Program-made: the position numbers and the translations under genes
Notes under the pieces: model-generated
Seen by the model: the letters and a program-made list of their open reading frames with translations, nothing else
What the model was told of the DNA's origin: nothing
Databases searched by the model: none
Part shown: positions 55,991-64,000 of the stretch, one piece after another
Layout: each line of letters opens with the position of its first letter
Numbering within the stretch: the first letter of the stretch is position 1
Source: an uncultured Clostridia bacterium
Lineage (GTDB): Bacteria; Bacillota; Clostridia; Peptostreptococcales; Anaerovoracaceae
Assembly (NCBI GenBank): GCA_947302715.1
Contig: CAMYVY010000012.1
Location: forward strand, 1 to 64,000
Direction: 5' to 3'
Length of the DNA stretch: 64,000 nucleotides

Positions 55991-56761
55991 CTACTCTGCA
56001 TATTTTTCTGTGACTATCCTTCTTGCCGCCTCGCCCTCTGCAATGACGTCGAACATTCCGAAGCCTTGGGCGTTTTTGGAACCTAGACCGGTGTTGTAGA
56101 GGAAGGTGAGGAGTTTTGGATCGCCCTGTAAGTAATACTCTCCTTTCCAGCCGGAAAGCATGGTTCCTTTGTAATCCGTTACAATTTTGTCTTTTCTGGT
56201 TACTCTGATAGGCCTCATAACAAGTTCAGACGGTGTATCATCTCCGAAAAAAGCCTTATAGCGTTTGGCCGCATTCTGTTTTGTAATTTCATAAAAACCA
56301 ATTTGTTCCGGTGTGTAAAAATAAGTTTGCTTCGTGTCATTATCCGTTGAATAAGTGCAAATAGGCGCCTTCATTTTTATCAGTATTTCTTTATCTTGAA
56401 ATACAATCAAGCCAATCCTTACCTCCACATTTTTGATTGTCTCTTTTCCAAAACATATTCCTTTTTGTAAGAAAAGTTCGCCTAAGAGATTAATCATTCT
56501 AGCATCAGCACTTCTAATTACCCACTCAAGTCTATCTATAAAACAAATACGCTTTCCTGTGACAACATATTTACCATGTAGCGGACTAAACGTAAACGGT
56601 TTAAAAGTTCGCCCAAGGTATTCATATCCTGTGTCATGGACTTCTATCGCCAGTTCTTTATTCTCTGCCAATGCTGAGTATATAATGCCCTGCAAGATAT
56701 GATTGTAGTTTAGTGGTAGTTCAACTCGCCCGTTACTATTAAATGTAAGTTTCAGTTCCAT
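55991..56761 (-). CDS. cas6: CRISPR repeat endoribonuclease Cas6 (256 aa)
   Basis: Cuts the precursor crRNA within the repeats. It has the RAMP/ferredoxin-like opening (LKLTFNSNGRVELPLNYNHILQGIIYSALAE, with a His likely at the active site) and the glycine-rich loop GLGSKNAQGFGMFDV near the C-terminus. Length fits. Its product should end crRNAs with the ATTGACAC tag. It sits 8 bp after the RAMP gene and 11 bp before cas2. Confidence 0.93.
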   Translation of the reverse strand: MELKLTFNSNGRVELPLNYNHILQGIIYSALAENKELAIEVHDTGYEYLGRTFKPFTFSPLHGKYVVTGKRICFIDRLEWVIRSADARMINLLGELFLQKGICFGKETIKNVEVRIGLIVFQDKEILIKMKAPICTYSTDNDTKQTYFYTPEQIGFYEITKQNAAKRYKAFFGDDTPSELVMRPIRVTRKDKIVTDYKGTMLSGWKGEYYLQGDPKLLTFLYNTGLGSKNAQGFGMFDVIAEGEAARRIVTEKYAE

Positions 56762-56769
56762 AAATCACA

Positions 56770-58938
56770 CTATTTCACAATCTCGTATATAGTTACAATG
56801 CCTTTTCTCGTATTAATAGTTTTGGGTAATACTTTTATTGTGTCACCCTTGCTATAGCGTTTACCTTTTAGAAACTTGGCTTCAATATATCTATCTTTAT
56901 TGTTTACATTAAAGTAGATGCAGCCGTCTTCTTTTACACGATTCACCGTAGTAATGATGGGCAAGGCATCTTCTTTATTGCGGCTATTGGCGCCTTCTTC
57001 ACGATTATTGTTCTGTAACTTCTTATTACCTTTCTTTTCGGAGTGGCTACTACTATTACTATTACTTTCGCTTCTAGTGTCTTTAAGATCAAGTTCAAGT
57101 GCATACATATACTGCCTGTAAAGCATATCTGTCCTTTTAGTCGGCATACCATCTCTTATCTCTCTATGTTTATCAAACTTGGCGTGATTATTGGTAAACC
57201 ACTCATAGATTGGATAATCACCATTCTTATCAGGTTCATTTGCACGTGGATAGTCTATATTGAATCCCTTTATTCTCTCAAAATCAGTCATTATTTTGTA
57301 GTTGGCTTCAGTTTCAGCTTCAATCATTGGGAGGCCTATGTTAGCAGGCTGCATCTCATACTTAATAGTTTTATACGTATCATCCTTTTCAATCGAACGT
57401 ATTTCTACAGAATCAACCTGTATAGCAATGCTGCCATACCCAAGTGGTTTAGCGCCGCCAAGTTTATAACAAAGTTTTTTTGTTTCTATTGGTTCATCAT
57501 CGCCTGCTTTAAGGACGTATACTAAAGTGTTCAGTTCTTCTTGCGTAATGTTATTAAAATATATTTCACCCTTGAATCTTACATTCTTTTTTAGAGGTCT
57601 AATCGTCTCATTTATGTTCGTTGCCTCCTCCTCCTTGTATTTAAATTCAGGATGATGCCAATAGAATTTACGGCCATTAATTTCCGGAGTATACGGGACT
57701 ACCTTCCACGCTTTATCCACATAGTAATCATATGTCCAAAACCATGACTTGTTCGGTCTCCTTATATAGAATTCCATATTGTTAATCTTCGGTGAACTTA
57801 AAGTCGGCAATGTAATAATATCATCGTAGTATTTATTCCAACCCTCGCTGTCATGTAGCATAGCGTTATCAACATTCAAGTCAGCAACCCTAACTCTTGA
57901 TGATATTTTTAAATTCCTTCCGACTTTCCCGAATAATCTACATGCGGGACATAGATTATTCTTATCTGCACACGCCTGATGCTCATGCTGCTTCTTAAGA
58001 ATATCTATTAATTTGTTCCTATATATTTCTCTAGTGATACTTGCAGGTGATAGCATTACAAAATCTCCCCTTGCATCACTATAGTAAACAGGAAATAAAT
58101 CTTCTCCCTTCCCCTTTTTGAAAATTTCCCATTCATCTCTATACTCGTTATACTCTGATTCTCCGTTATCCTTATATGCTTTAAGAACCTTCGATAATGT
58201 CGACATCTCATTATTGCTGAGAACTTTTATTTCTTCCCCTTTAAGCAATACATGAATATTATGTTTTTCCTGGTATTTGCGGTTAGGCCTGGCTTGTTCT
58301 GGGCCCATTTCACCTTTTATGATATATCCTACTTCCATAGTTTCATCATCAATTGTGCTGATTTTATCAACAATTGGTTTTATATTGTAACCACGTTCAA
58401 ACACCTCAACATAAACCTTTTGCCCTTCTTTATACTTCTCCGTCTTAAATATTGGCTCATAGCCTCTCTCCGTACTCCCTTTTCCACGAAGAAGGCAATC
58501 CTCTGCTTTATAAAGCTTAAATGTTCCGTCATCATTCCTTTCCAACAAGCCGGCCTCAAAGATATGCCCCGTCCTTTTACTTAGTACTTCCTCATCGTCA
58601 ACAAATGACATACATGAGTTTGTGATTATTTCATAATAGTTTCTAAGCATTCCACGAATTTCGCTTCCAGGAATAACCGGCTTATAATAACGTGTCTTTA
58701 AGGATTCCTTTTCTCTAGATAAGTCGTTATACGAAAAGAAATCATATGATTTGTGATCTTTGATTCCCATCTTAAAGGCATCCTCGTTTGATGTATTGGG
58801 TATGAATAGTGGTGTTCTTGTCATCAGTGTATAGGAAATAACACCTGTTAGATTTCCGGGTTTTACCTCTTTCCTGTCTGGAACATGTTTTTCTAGTGGT
58901 ATGAAATTATATGGATTAACAAAACTATTCCCTGCCAT
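56770..58938 (-). CDS. Large CRISPR RAMP protein, TIGR03986-like (722 aa)
   Basis: The N-terminus VNPYNFIPLEK is the mark of the TIGR03986 group of Cas7-like proteins in type III systems. RAMP features: PVIPGSEIRGMLRNYYE, a zinc-ribbon-like CADKNNLCPACRLFGKVG in the middle, and the glycine-rich YKLGGAKPLGYGSIAI. A linker rich in Ser/Asn then leads to a small beta domain (about 655-722). Probably a backbone or end subunit of the crRNP. One base before it lies the small Csx19-like gene. Confidence 0.88.
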   Translation of the reverse strand: MAGNSFVNPYNFIPLEKHVPDRKEVKPGNLTGVISYTLMTRTPLFIPNTSNEDAFKMGIKDHKSYDFFSYNDLSREKESLKTRYYKPVIPGSEIRGMLRNYYEIITNSCMSFVDDEEVLSKRTGHIFEAGLLERNDDGTFKLYKAEDCLLRGKGSTERGYEPIFKTEKYKEGQKVYVEVFERGYNIKPIVDKISTIDDETMEVGYIIKGEMGPEQARPNRKYQEKHNIHVLLKGEEIKVLSNNEMSTLSKVLKAYKDNGESEYNEYRDEWEIFKKGKGEDLFPVYYSDARGDFVMLSPASITREIYRNKLIDILKKQHEHQACADKNNLCPACRLFGKVGRNLKISSRVRVADLNVDNAMLHDSEGWNKYYDDIITLPTLSSPKINNMEFYIRRPNKSWFWTYDYYVDKAWKVVPYTPEINGRKFYWHHPEFKYKEEEATNINETIRPLKKNVRFKGEIYFNNITQEELNTLVYVLKAGDDEPIETKKLCYKLGGAKPLGYGSIAIQVDSVEIRSIEKDDTYKTIKYEMQPANIGLPMIEAETEANYKIMTDFERIKGFNIDYPRANEPDKNGDYPIYEWFTNNHAKFDKHREIRDGMPTKRTDMLYRQYMYALELDLKDTRSESNSNSSSHSEKKGNKKLQNNNREEGANSRNKEDALPIITTVNRVKEDGCIYFNVNNKDRYIEAKFLKGKRYSKGDTIKVLPKTINTRKGIVTIYEIVK

Positions 58939-58939
58939 A

Positions 58940-59326
58940 TTACTTCCCTCCCATCATCAAACGATAGTCGTCAATTAAAGCCATGCCATTTCCCTCATCA
59001 TAGAAAATGTGATTTAGGATTATTATTGTTTCTTCACTACCCGTGACAATGCATTCTTCTTTATAGACATTGTCATTTTGCGTCTCATCAAAATCAGAAA
59101 TATACTCAATTATTCCATCAGCAAATCTCTTGCTCTCTGTGGAAATTGCCCTATATTCTTTTTCCTTACTAAAAAGATGCAGTTCAAGTAATTCCATACC
59201 AGATAGTTTTTCTTGAACACTGTCAATAGACTCATATTTCTCGAAAAGAACAGCTTTTCTTGTATATGCTAGCATCTGTCCGGAATGGGGTGCGTAGTGG
59301 ATTTTTATTAACTCATTTATCTTCAT
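58940..59326 (-). CDS. Small CRISPR-associated protein, Csx19-like (128 aa)
   Basis: A short protein between two RAMP genes; it starts 14 bases inside the upstream Cas7 gene. Features are MELLELHLFSKEKEYRAI and an acidic C-terminal half with a Tyr-rich VSDF-type strand. Position and size match Csx19/TIGR03984 of type III-D loci, but the sequence match is by eye only. It could instead be a small anti-toxin or the Cas11-like subunit. Confidence 0.6.
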   Translation of the reverse strand: MKINELIKIHYAPHSGQMLAYTRKAVLFEKYESIDSVQEKLSGMELLELHLFSKEKEYRAISTESKRFADGIIEYISDFDETQNDNVYKEECIVTGSEETIIILNHIFYDEGNGMALIDDYRLMMGGK

Positions 59327-60596
59327 GGGAATACCCTCCTATTAATGATTCATATAATGCATTTACATACTTGTCAGCATGACTGGTATCGTCAGAAGAA
59401 TTTAGCCTCGTAAATACACCTCTCCCTACGGCCACCTGGCCACCTAGAGCAACTATCCCATTCTCTATGTCGCGAGTTACCAATTCCATCATTCCTCGCA
59501 ATGCATCGTACTCGGGTCGGATATCTATCATATACTCAAGCTCCGTATTGCCTCCAAAATAGGATATTTCAGAATACAGAGCACTGTCCTTTGTTCCCGA
59601 AGTAAACCTATTGATATTGTTTCTCGTCATAGGTATCGCAATAGAATCCTTTATTACACTCTCCGAAATGACTATTCTTGATTGATGGGCATCTTCTCCT
59701 TTTTCACTGCCAAACCAGTCATTAATTAATCTGCTGATTTTTTCACCATCGACACCTATATCTTTAAGTATTTGTTTGGCCGAAGAGCGTATCGCTCCAT
59801 TCCAGCTAGTTCCAGGAATAATCGGTTCTCCGTTGCTCGTTATATGTTCGTAATCCGCTTTATCCGGTTTAGCCGAATACCTACGAATACTAATACCACC
59901 TTTTAACCTCAATGGCAGCCTATGAATTGAGTATTTTTCAACGTTTTTCGTTTTATCTTTTTTCCATTTCTCAAATGTGGTAAAGCTATCACTTGTTGGT
60001 CCATTTTCCAGGTAGTCAAGCCAAGCCTCTCTATCTTGTTTATAAAATTTATCAATAGAAACAGCATCAATCCTGAATCTGCCATATCCTCGATTTTTAA
60101 GTGAGCCTATCCTAACATCGCCATCATCTATCGCTATAAAAAGATTGTTCATTATGTCTTCTGCATCGAACAAATCTCCCTCACGACTTATAATCTCAAT
60201 GCGAAGGCATCCTTTTGCACCGCGCTCAATTATCTCCACATCAAATTTGTTGTCAACATCCTTATCATCTTTAAGGCTAACCCGGTCGCGTATCGACACT
60301 GTCAACGTTGAAGGCTCAAAATATAAATCCGAAATATACGCCGAGCTCATCCGTCCTTTTTCGGAATCCGAGAACCCATAGATGCTTTCCTCGTCACGCT
60401 CGTCCCCAATATAATTTCTGAAGGCCCCAGCAAACGATGTCCCTGGAATAAAGACCTCTCCACTTCCATTTCTGATTACATCAGAATCTGTTATATTGGA
60501 TATCCCAGAACTCACACATATTGGAGAAACAGATGTTAAACTCAATTGATAGTAAGCCCTGCTTAGTATCTCTTTATTCTTCTTACTCTCTACCAT
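59313..60596 (-). CDS. Tandem Cas7-Cas7 (Csm3-like) RAMP protein (427 aa)
   Basis: Two Cas7/Csm3-like domains in one chain. Domain 1: ITDSDVIRNGSGEVFIPGTSFAGAFRN (Asp37 lines up with the Csm3 catalytic Asp) and GSLKNRGYGRFRI. Domain 2 (from about residue 225): DYEHITSNGEPIIPGTSWNGAIR and GGQVAVGRGVFTRL. Each Asp could cleave target RNA at 6-base steps, as in Csm3. Overlaps both flanking genes by 14 bases, so translation is coupled. Confidence 0.9.
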   Translation of the reverse strand: MVESKKNKEILSRAYYQLSLTSVSPICVSSGISNITDSDVIRNGSGEVFIPGTSFAGAFRNYIGDERDEESIYGFSDSEKGRMSSAYISDLYFEPSTLTVSIRDRVSLKDDKDVDNKFDVEIIERGAKGCLRIEIISREGDLFDAEDIMNNLFIAIDDGDVRIGSLKNRGYGRFRIDAVSIDKFYKQDREAWLDYLENGPTSDSFTTFEKWKKDKTKNVEKYSIHRLPLRLKGGISIRRYSAKPDKADYEHITSNGEPIIPGTSWNGAIRSSAKQILKDIGVDGEKISRLINDWFGSEKGEDAHQSRIVISESVIKDSIAIPMTRNNINRFTSGTKDSALYSEISYFGGNTELEYMIDIRPEYDALRGMMELVTRDIENGIVALGGQVAVGRGVFTRLNSSDDTSHADKYVNALYESLIGGYSHEDK

Positions 60597-62694
60597 CAGC
60601 TATTTCTCCTCTCATTATGTATTTGGCCTGCGTTAGATATTCCTCCAAGAATCTCATCTTGATTTCCTCTTCATCTGCGAGTCCTTCGCCTGCAATTGAG
60701 TACTTCTCTTTAAATATCTCGATTAAGTCGCTTGATTGACTAACTCTATCCATTATTCTTTTTGCAACTTCTGCCTTTTCTTCCTTTAATCTTGACTTTT
60801 TCCCGTAACGATTGTCTATCATTTCATTTATTTCTTCTAAACTCTTCGCCTCCTTCATCATAAGGAGCATATTGCTAACTGTAGGTTTTGCAGCAGGTTT
60901 CTTATATAGGTTGGTCTTATTATCATCGCTCACCGCACTGACTGCATAAGATTTAACAAATGAATTCAAGATTGGTCGAATTAAATTCTTTGAGAACTCA
61001 GATTCTGCCGACAAAGTTATGGAAGCCCCTTGGTTCTGTTCCTCATCAATGCTTCCAATGTATTTAATATCATCACATATTTCTCGGATATTTATTTCAC
61101 CATAACCCTCCGAAGTTCTTTCGCCAATATGCGCCAATTCCGGGAAGCTACGCTCCTCATCAAGTTTTATATGTATTGCCGATCCCTTATCAAAGGCTAG
61201 GATTGTTGGTTTCCTCTTATTCCATGTGACATTGAATCCACCTATTGATGTGTATCTTATATAAGAACCGATACACGTATCATCGCCTATATTTAAGGCA
61301 GATTTTATTTCACAAATCAAATCTCTCGAATCAACAGATGCCATTGCTTTCTCATTGTAAATAATAGCAGGCGATAAAAGTTCTACTACGATGTTCCTTG
61401 CCTTAATCTTATTACTCTCACTATCATCTGTTTTCTTTGTGTCTACTACTTTAATTTGAACTTTTCCATATTCTGAAGACTTGGAGTATCCCAGATAAAA
61501 ATACTTTTTTCTATTAAGCAAATTATATATATCCTTTATTTGTTCCTCGCTCCCATTGATATATCCAATGAAGGATTGGCCACCTACAATACTATCCATT
61601 TGGTAGAAATCAGCATTATTATCTGCATTAGATTGTGCTCTACCTATCGATTTATCCTCTGGCCTTCTATGATGGTATCGTTCCTCAGTTAAAACATCTG
61701 CTCTATATAATTTATCACCATCAAGGTTGACATAGCAGTGTTTAAACTGGTTGAGTTGCTTACCTTCTATCCATTCTATGTCTTTCTTTCCCTTATTTTC
61801 TACAAGCTTATTCACAAACAGTTTTTTATCATTCTTAATATTGTAAAGATAAACTGGTGCTTCTTGGTATCTTTCACCATTCTTAGAAACGTATGCGTTG
61901 GAACATATTAGCTTACCTTTGTTTATAAATGATAAATAATCCTCATCTATATGTTCGGAGATAAGACCTAAAATCTTTGAACCATCGATGTAATCCAATG
62001 TCGTTGCCTCTCCATTGTTAACGCTCTTACATATGATAGGCTCCATCAATTTAATTTCATATTTTAAAGACGTTGCTCCGCTGACTAATTCCGCATTGGC
62101 TCCTTCTAAGCTGTCCTCATTTGAATCCTGTAGAGAAACCTTAACTTCACCCATGCCACGTGTTCTGGATACACCCATATGGCGCAACGCCCTACAGCAA
62201 CGTTCTAATTCTCCGTAATACCTATCATCGACTTCAACGTCAGCGACAAATACGAGACCTTTGTTTGCAACACGGATTGTTCTTAGGGAATGATCCTTCG
62301 CAATTCCTGTTTCATAATCAATACTTGTTTGGGAGCGGATATAAGAATAAACCCCAAGAACATTTTGAGGATGTACCACAACATGTCCTTCATGCTTTCG
62401 TACAAATTCTCTTTCCTCATCATAGTTATCTATGTATGCATTACCTAACCTAAGTAAGGCTCCATTATTCATATTGCCTGCTTCGCCAAATAATATTTTC
62501 TCCGATATAGTATCATCCCAGTCATTGAGTTCTATAGCACACTCCCTGAGACAGCCTCTAATTCTCTTTGCTGGAATGTATGGAAATCCATATTTGTCGA
62601 AACAAATATCCGTATCAATCATACTGTTATATGAACTGCCATCTGACACGCACAAATCGCTCATCAATTCTATTTTTAATTTGCAATTTCTCAT
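60583..62694 (-). CDS. Cas7-Csx10-type RAMP fusion (703 aa)
   Basis: The N-terminal 190 residues look Cas7-like: IDTDICFDKYGFPYIPAKR, RGCLREC and the G-loop GVSRTRGMGEVKV. From about residue 210 it resembles Csx10/Cas5 of type III-D: KYFYLGYSKSSEYGKVQI and GERTSEGYGEI near 530. Residues about 560-703 are helical and could replace the missing Cas11 small subunit, for which no separate gene is seen. It overlaps the cas10 stop by 4 bases (ATGA). The split into domains is by eye. Confidence 0.75.
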   Translation of the reverse strand: MRNCKLKIELMSDLCVSDGSSYNSMIDTDICFDKYGFPYIPAKRIRGCLRECAIELNDWDDTISEKILFGEAGNMNNGALLRLGNAYIDNYDEEREFVRKHEGHVVVHPQNVLGVYSYIRSQTSIDYETGIAKDHSLRTIRVANKGLVFVADVEVDDRYYGELERCCRALRHMGVSRTRGMGEVKVSLQDSNEDSLEGANAELVSGATSLKYEIKLMEPIICKSVNNGEATTLDYIDGSKILGLISEHIDEDYLSFINKGKLICSNAYVSKNGERYQEAPVYLYNIKNDKKLFVNKLVENKGKKDIEWIEGKQLNQFKHCYVNLDGDKLYRADVLTEERYHHRRPEDKSIGRAQSNADNNADFYQMDSIVGGQSFIGYINGSEEQIKDIYNLLNRKKYFYLGYSKSSEYGKVQIKVVDTKKTDDSESNKIKARNIVVELLSPAIIYNEKAMASVDSRDLICEIKSALNIGDDTCIGSYIRYTSIGGFNVTWNKRKPTILAFDKGSAIHIKLDEERSFPELAHIGERTSEGYGEINIREICDDIKYIGSIDEEQNQGASITLSAESEFSKNLIRPILNSFVKSYAVSAVSDDNKTNLYKKPAAKPTVSNMLLMMKEAKSLEEINEMIDNRYGKKSRLKEEKAEVAKRIMDRVSQSSDLIEIFKEKYSIAGEGLADEEEIKMRFLEEYLTQAKYIMRGEIADGRE

Positions 62695-64000
62695 GCCTGT
62701 ACCTCCTTGAGAATTTCTTCTAAATCTTGATAATAATCAAGAACCTCCAATGCATCATAAAATGTCGCAATCTTTGTACCTTTTTGCTCATCGTCCCCAA
62801 CATACATCTTGTTTAGATAGGCTTTATTTTTATCATTTTTCGCCCTGGACAAAAGAAATGCTTTAAGAATCTCCACTTGCTCCTCTCCTAGTGGATACGT
62901 ATTTCTTAGATCCTTAGTAAAAGACCTTGGTATATTATTCTCGTCAAGAAAGTATTTTATTTCATTCTTAAGTTCTTCAAAGGAAATCGTTTTGTGCTCC
63001 AGTTCCTTGAAGCGCGTGCTCTCCTTCTGTAATTCTTCAGACGGAATATAATATGGTCTTTTTAGCAGTTTTTCCCCTCTAGAAGTAATGTATTCTTCGT
63101 TTCTCAGCTTATTCAGGTTTAGCGCCTGAACACTTCTGCAAAACTGAAAATCCATCCAATTACCTACCAATTCATTATCCTTGTACTTTTCTTCTTTCGC
63201 TCTGTCCTTCGCACTATCACAACATGCTTCCGCAACTCCATATGCGATATTAAAAGGAAAATGACTATTGTAAAAAGAGACACCCGCGCATGCTGTGAAC
63301 TTGTATTTATTACCTTCACTTTCCAACATTCCATATTGCGAGATTCTCTTACAGAAATACTCAACTGTCGCCAATGCGATTTTAGCATTACATACATACG
63401 TTATATCATCACCGGCAACTATCACTTTCATCAACCACCATTTATCTTTTTCACGGTTGGTATTAAAAAGCATATGCATCTCCTCAAATACTTTCTTATA
63501 TGAATTATTAATTGAGAATGATATCTTTCTTATTGTATTTATCGCTGCCGTGTAATTATCTATACCTTCAATCAATTCTTTAATTCTCTGCGCCATATTA
63601 TTCCCATCTATATGGACAACAGCAAGCATGCTACTCTCACCCTTTTGCTCCACATAGCTATCAAACATTTTCTTAGATAGGTTAAGGTTCTTTCGCACTT
63701 TGTCTGCAGCATCCTTCTTCAATTGAGATTCTTTACTTATTCCGCTTAGTGTGATGGGGAATCCTGTTTTTGCTTCCACGTCAACAATAGGAAGAGCATC
63801 TAACGGCTTTGATACCTTCATACCGTCCTTTACCTTAGTCATCTCATCTCTGAGGTTCTTATAGTCCGTATAATAGTTATTTGTCTTGGAGATGATAGCA
63901 GTTGCGAGCTGCAAAGAATATGTATTATTCAATGTGTATCTGGACATACGCTTACTCACCTCTACCGCAAGTTCCCTGTCGCGAAATCTAATGTACGCAT
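62691..64000 (-). CDS. cas10: Cas10-like protein, 5' end outside the window
   Basis: Large-subunit/cyclase protein of the type III complex. Visible: PIVDVEAKTGFPITLSG, the palm segment AVVHIDGNNMAQRI, and VIVAGDDITYVCNAK, where the usual GGDD reads AGDD but keeps both aspartates. A helical C-terminus follows. The frame stays open to the right edge (reading ...YIRFRDRELAVEVSKRMSRYTLNN), so the GTG at 63959 and ATG at 63947 are probably internal; any N-terminal HD domain would lie beyond the window. Whether it makes cyclic oligoadenylate cannot be told; no CARF effector is in this window. Confidence 0.85.
   Translation of the reverse strand, partial: AYIRFRDRELAVEVSKRMSRYTLNNTYSLQLATAIISKTNNYYTDYKNLRDEMTKVKDGMKVSKPLDALPIVDVEAKTGFPITLSGISKESQLKKDAADKVRKNLNLSKKMFDSYVEQKGESSMLAVVHIDGNNMAQRIKELIEGIDNYTAAINTIRKISFSINNSYKKVFEEMHMLFNTNREKDKWWLMKVIVAGDDITYVCNAKIALATVEYFCKRISQYGMLESEGNKYKFTACAGVSFYNSHFPFNIAYGVAEACCDSAKDRAKEEKYKDNELVGNWMDFQFCRSVQALNLNKLRNEEYITSRGEKLLKRPYYIPSEELQKESTRFKELEHKTISFEELKNEIKYFLDENNIPRSFTKDLRNTYPLGEEQVEILKAFLLSRAKNDKNKAYLNKMYVGDDEQKGTKIATFYDALEVLDYYQDLEEILKEVQA

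Overview
The window comes from an anaerobic, low-to-moderate GC Firmicute, most likely a clostridium. Pointers are the strong AGGAGG-type ribosome binding sites, a desulfoferrodoxin, an arginine deiminase (arcABC) cluster, a butyryl/4-hydroxybutyrate-type CoA-transferase, AddB, YlmH and TIGR03905/DUF6054-type small proteins. The species cannot be named from the sequence alone. No rRNA, tRNA or intact insertion sequence was seen.

Layout. 0-6 kb: a 92-bp tandem repeat array and two large MacB-like ATPase-permease fusions. 6-14 kb: a minus-strand housekeeping run (argH, tex, HAD phosphatase, addB, TSCPD protein). 14-18 kb: arcA-arcB-arcC for arginine fermentation, with a strong promoter before arcA. 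18-26.6 kb: a looser stretch (SDR, a PD-(D/E)XK-like protein, YlmH-like, a DUF3267-like membrane protease, a DUF6054-like protein, thrS) whose intergenic gaps are packed with tandem repeats of several periods. 26.8-31 kb: plus-strand rho, DUF1385 gene and prmC, then desulfoferrodoxin. 31-36 kb: a four-gene MacA/MacB efflux operon. 36-45 kb: CoA-transferase, GDPD, MFS transporter, a TldD/TldE pair, a K+ channel and deoD.

45-64 kb is an accessory, defence-like region. It holds a helical-repeat protein of unknown function with an adjacent XRE repressor, two WYL-domain regulators, an Rpn-type PD-(D/E)XK protein, several unknown small proteins, and three copies of a 52-bp element that bracket these modules. 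It ends in a complete-looking CRISPR adaptation set and array, preceded by a type III effector operon that runs off the right edge.

The main finding is this CRISPR locus. It is type III (closest to III-D) with a reverse transcriptase fused to Cas1, plus Cas2, Cas6, a Cas7-Csx10 fusion, a tandem Cas7-Cas7 protein, a TIGR03986-type large RAMP protein, a small Csx19-like protein and a Cas10-like palm protein, all on the minus strand and tightly coupled. The array has 12 repeats of 30 bp and 11 spacers of 40-55 bp. Read on the plus strand (antisense to the predicted crRNA), several spacers look like sense-strand mRNA around gene starts: Shine-Dalgarno plus start codon, or a stop/start junction. 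That is what RNA-derived spacers and RNA-targeting interference would predict.
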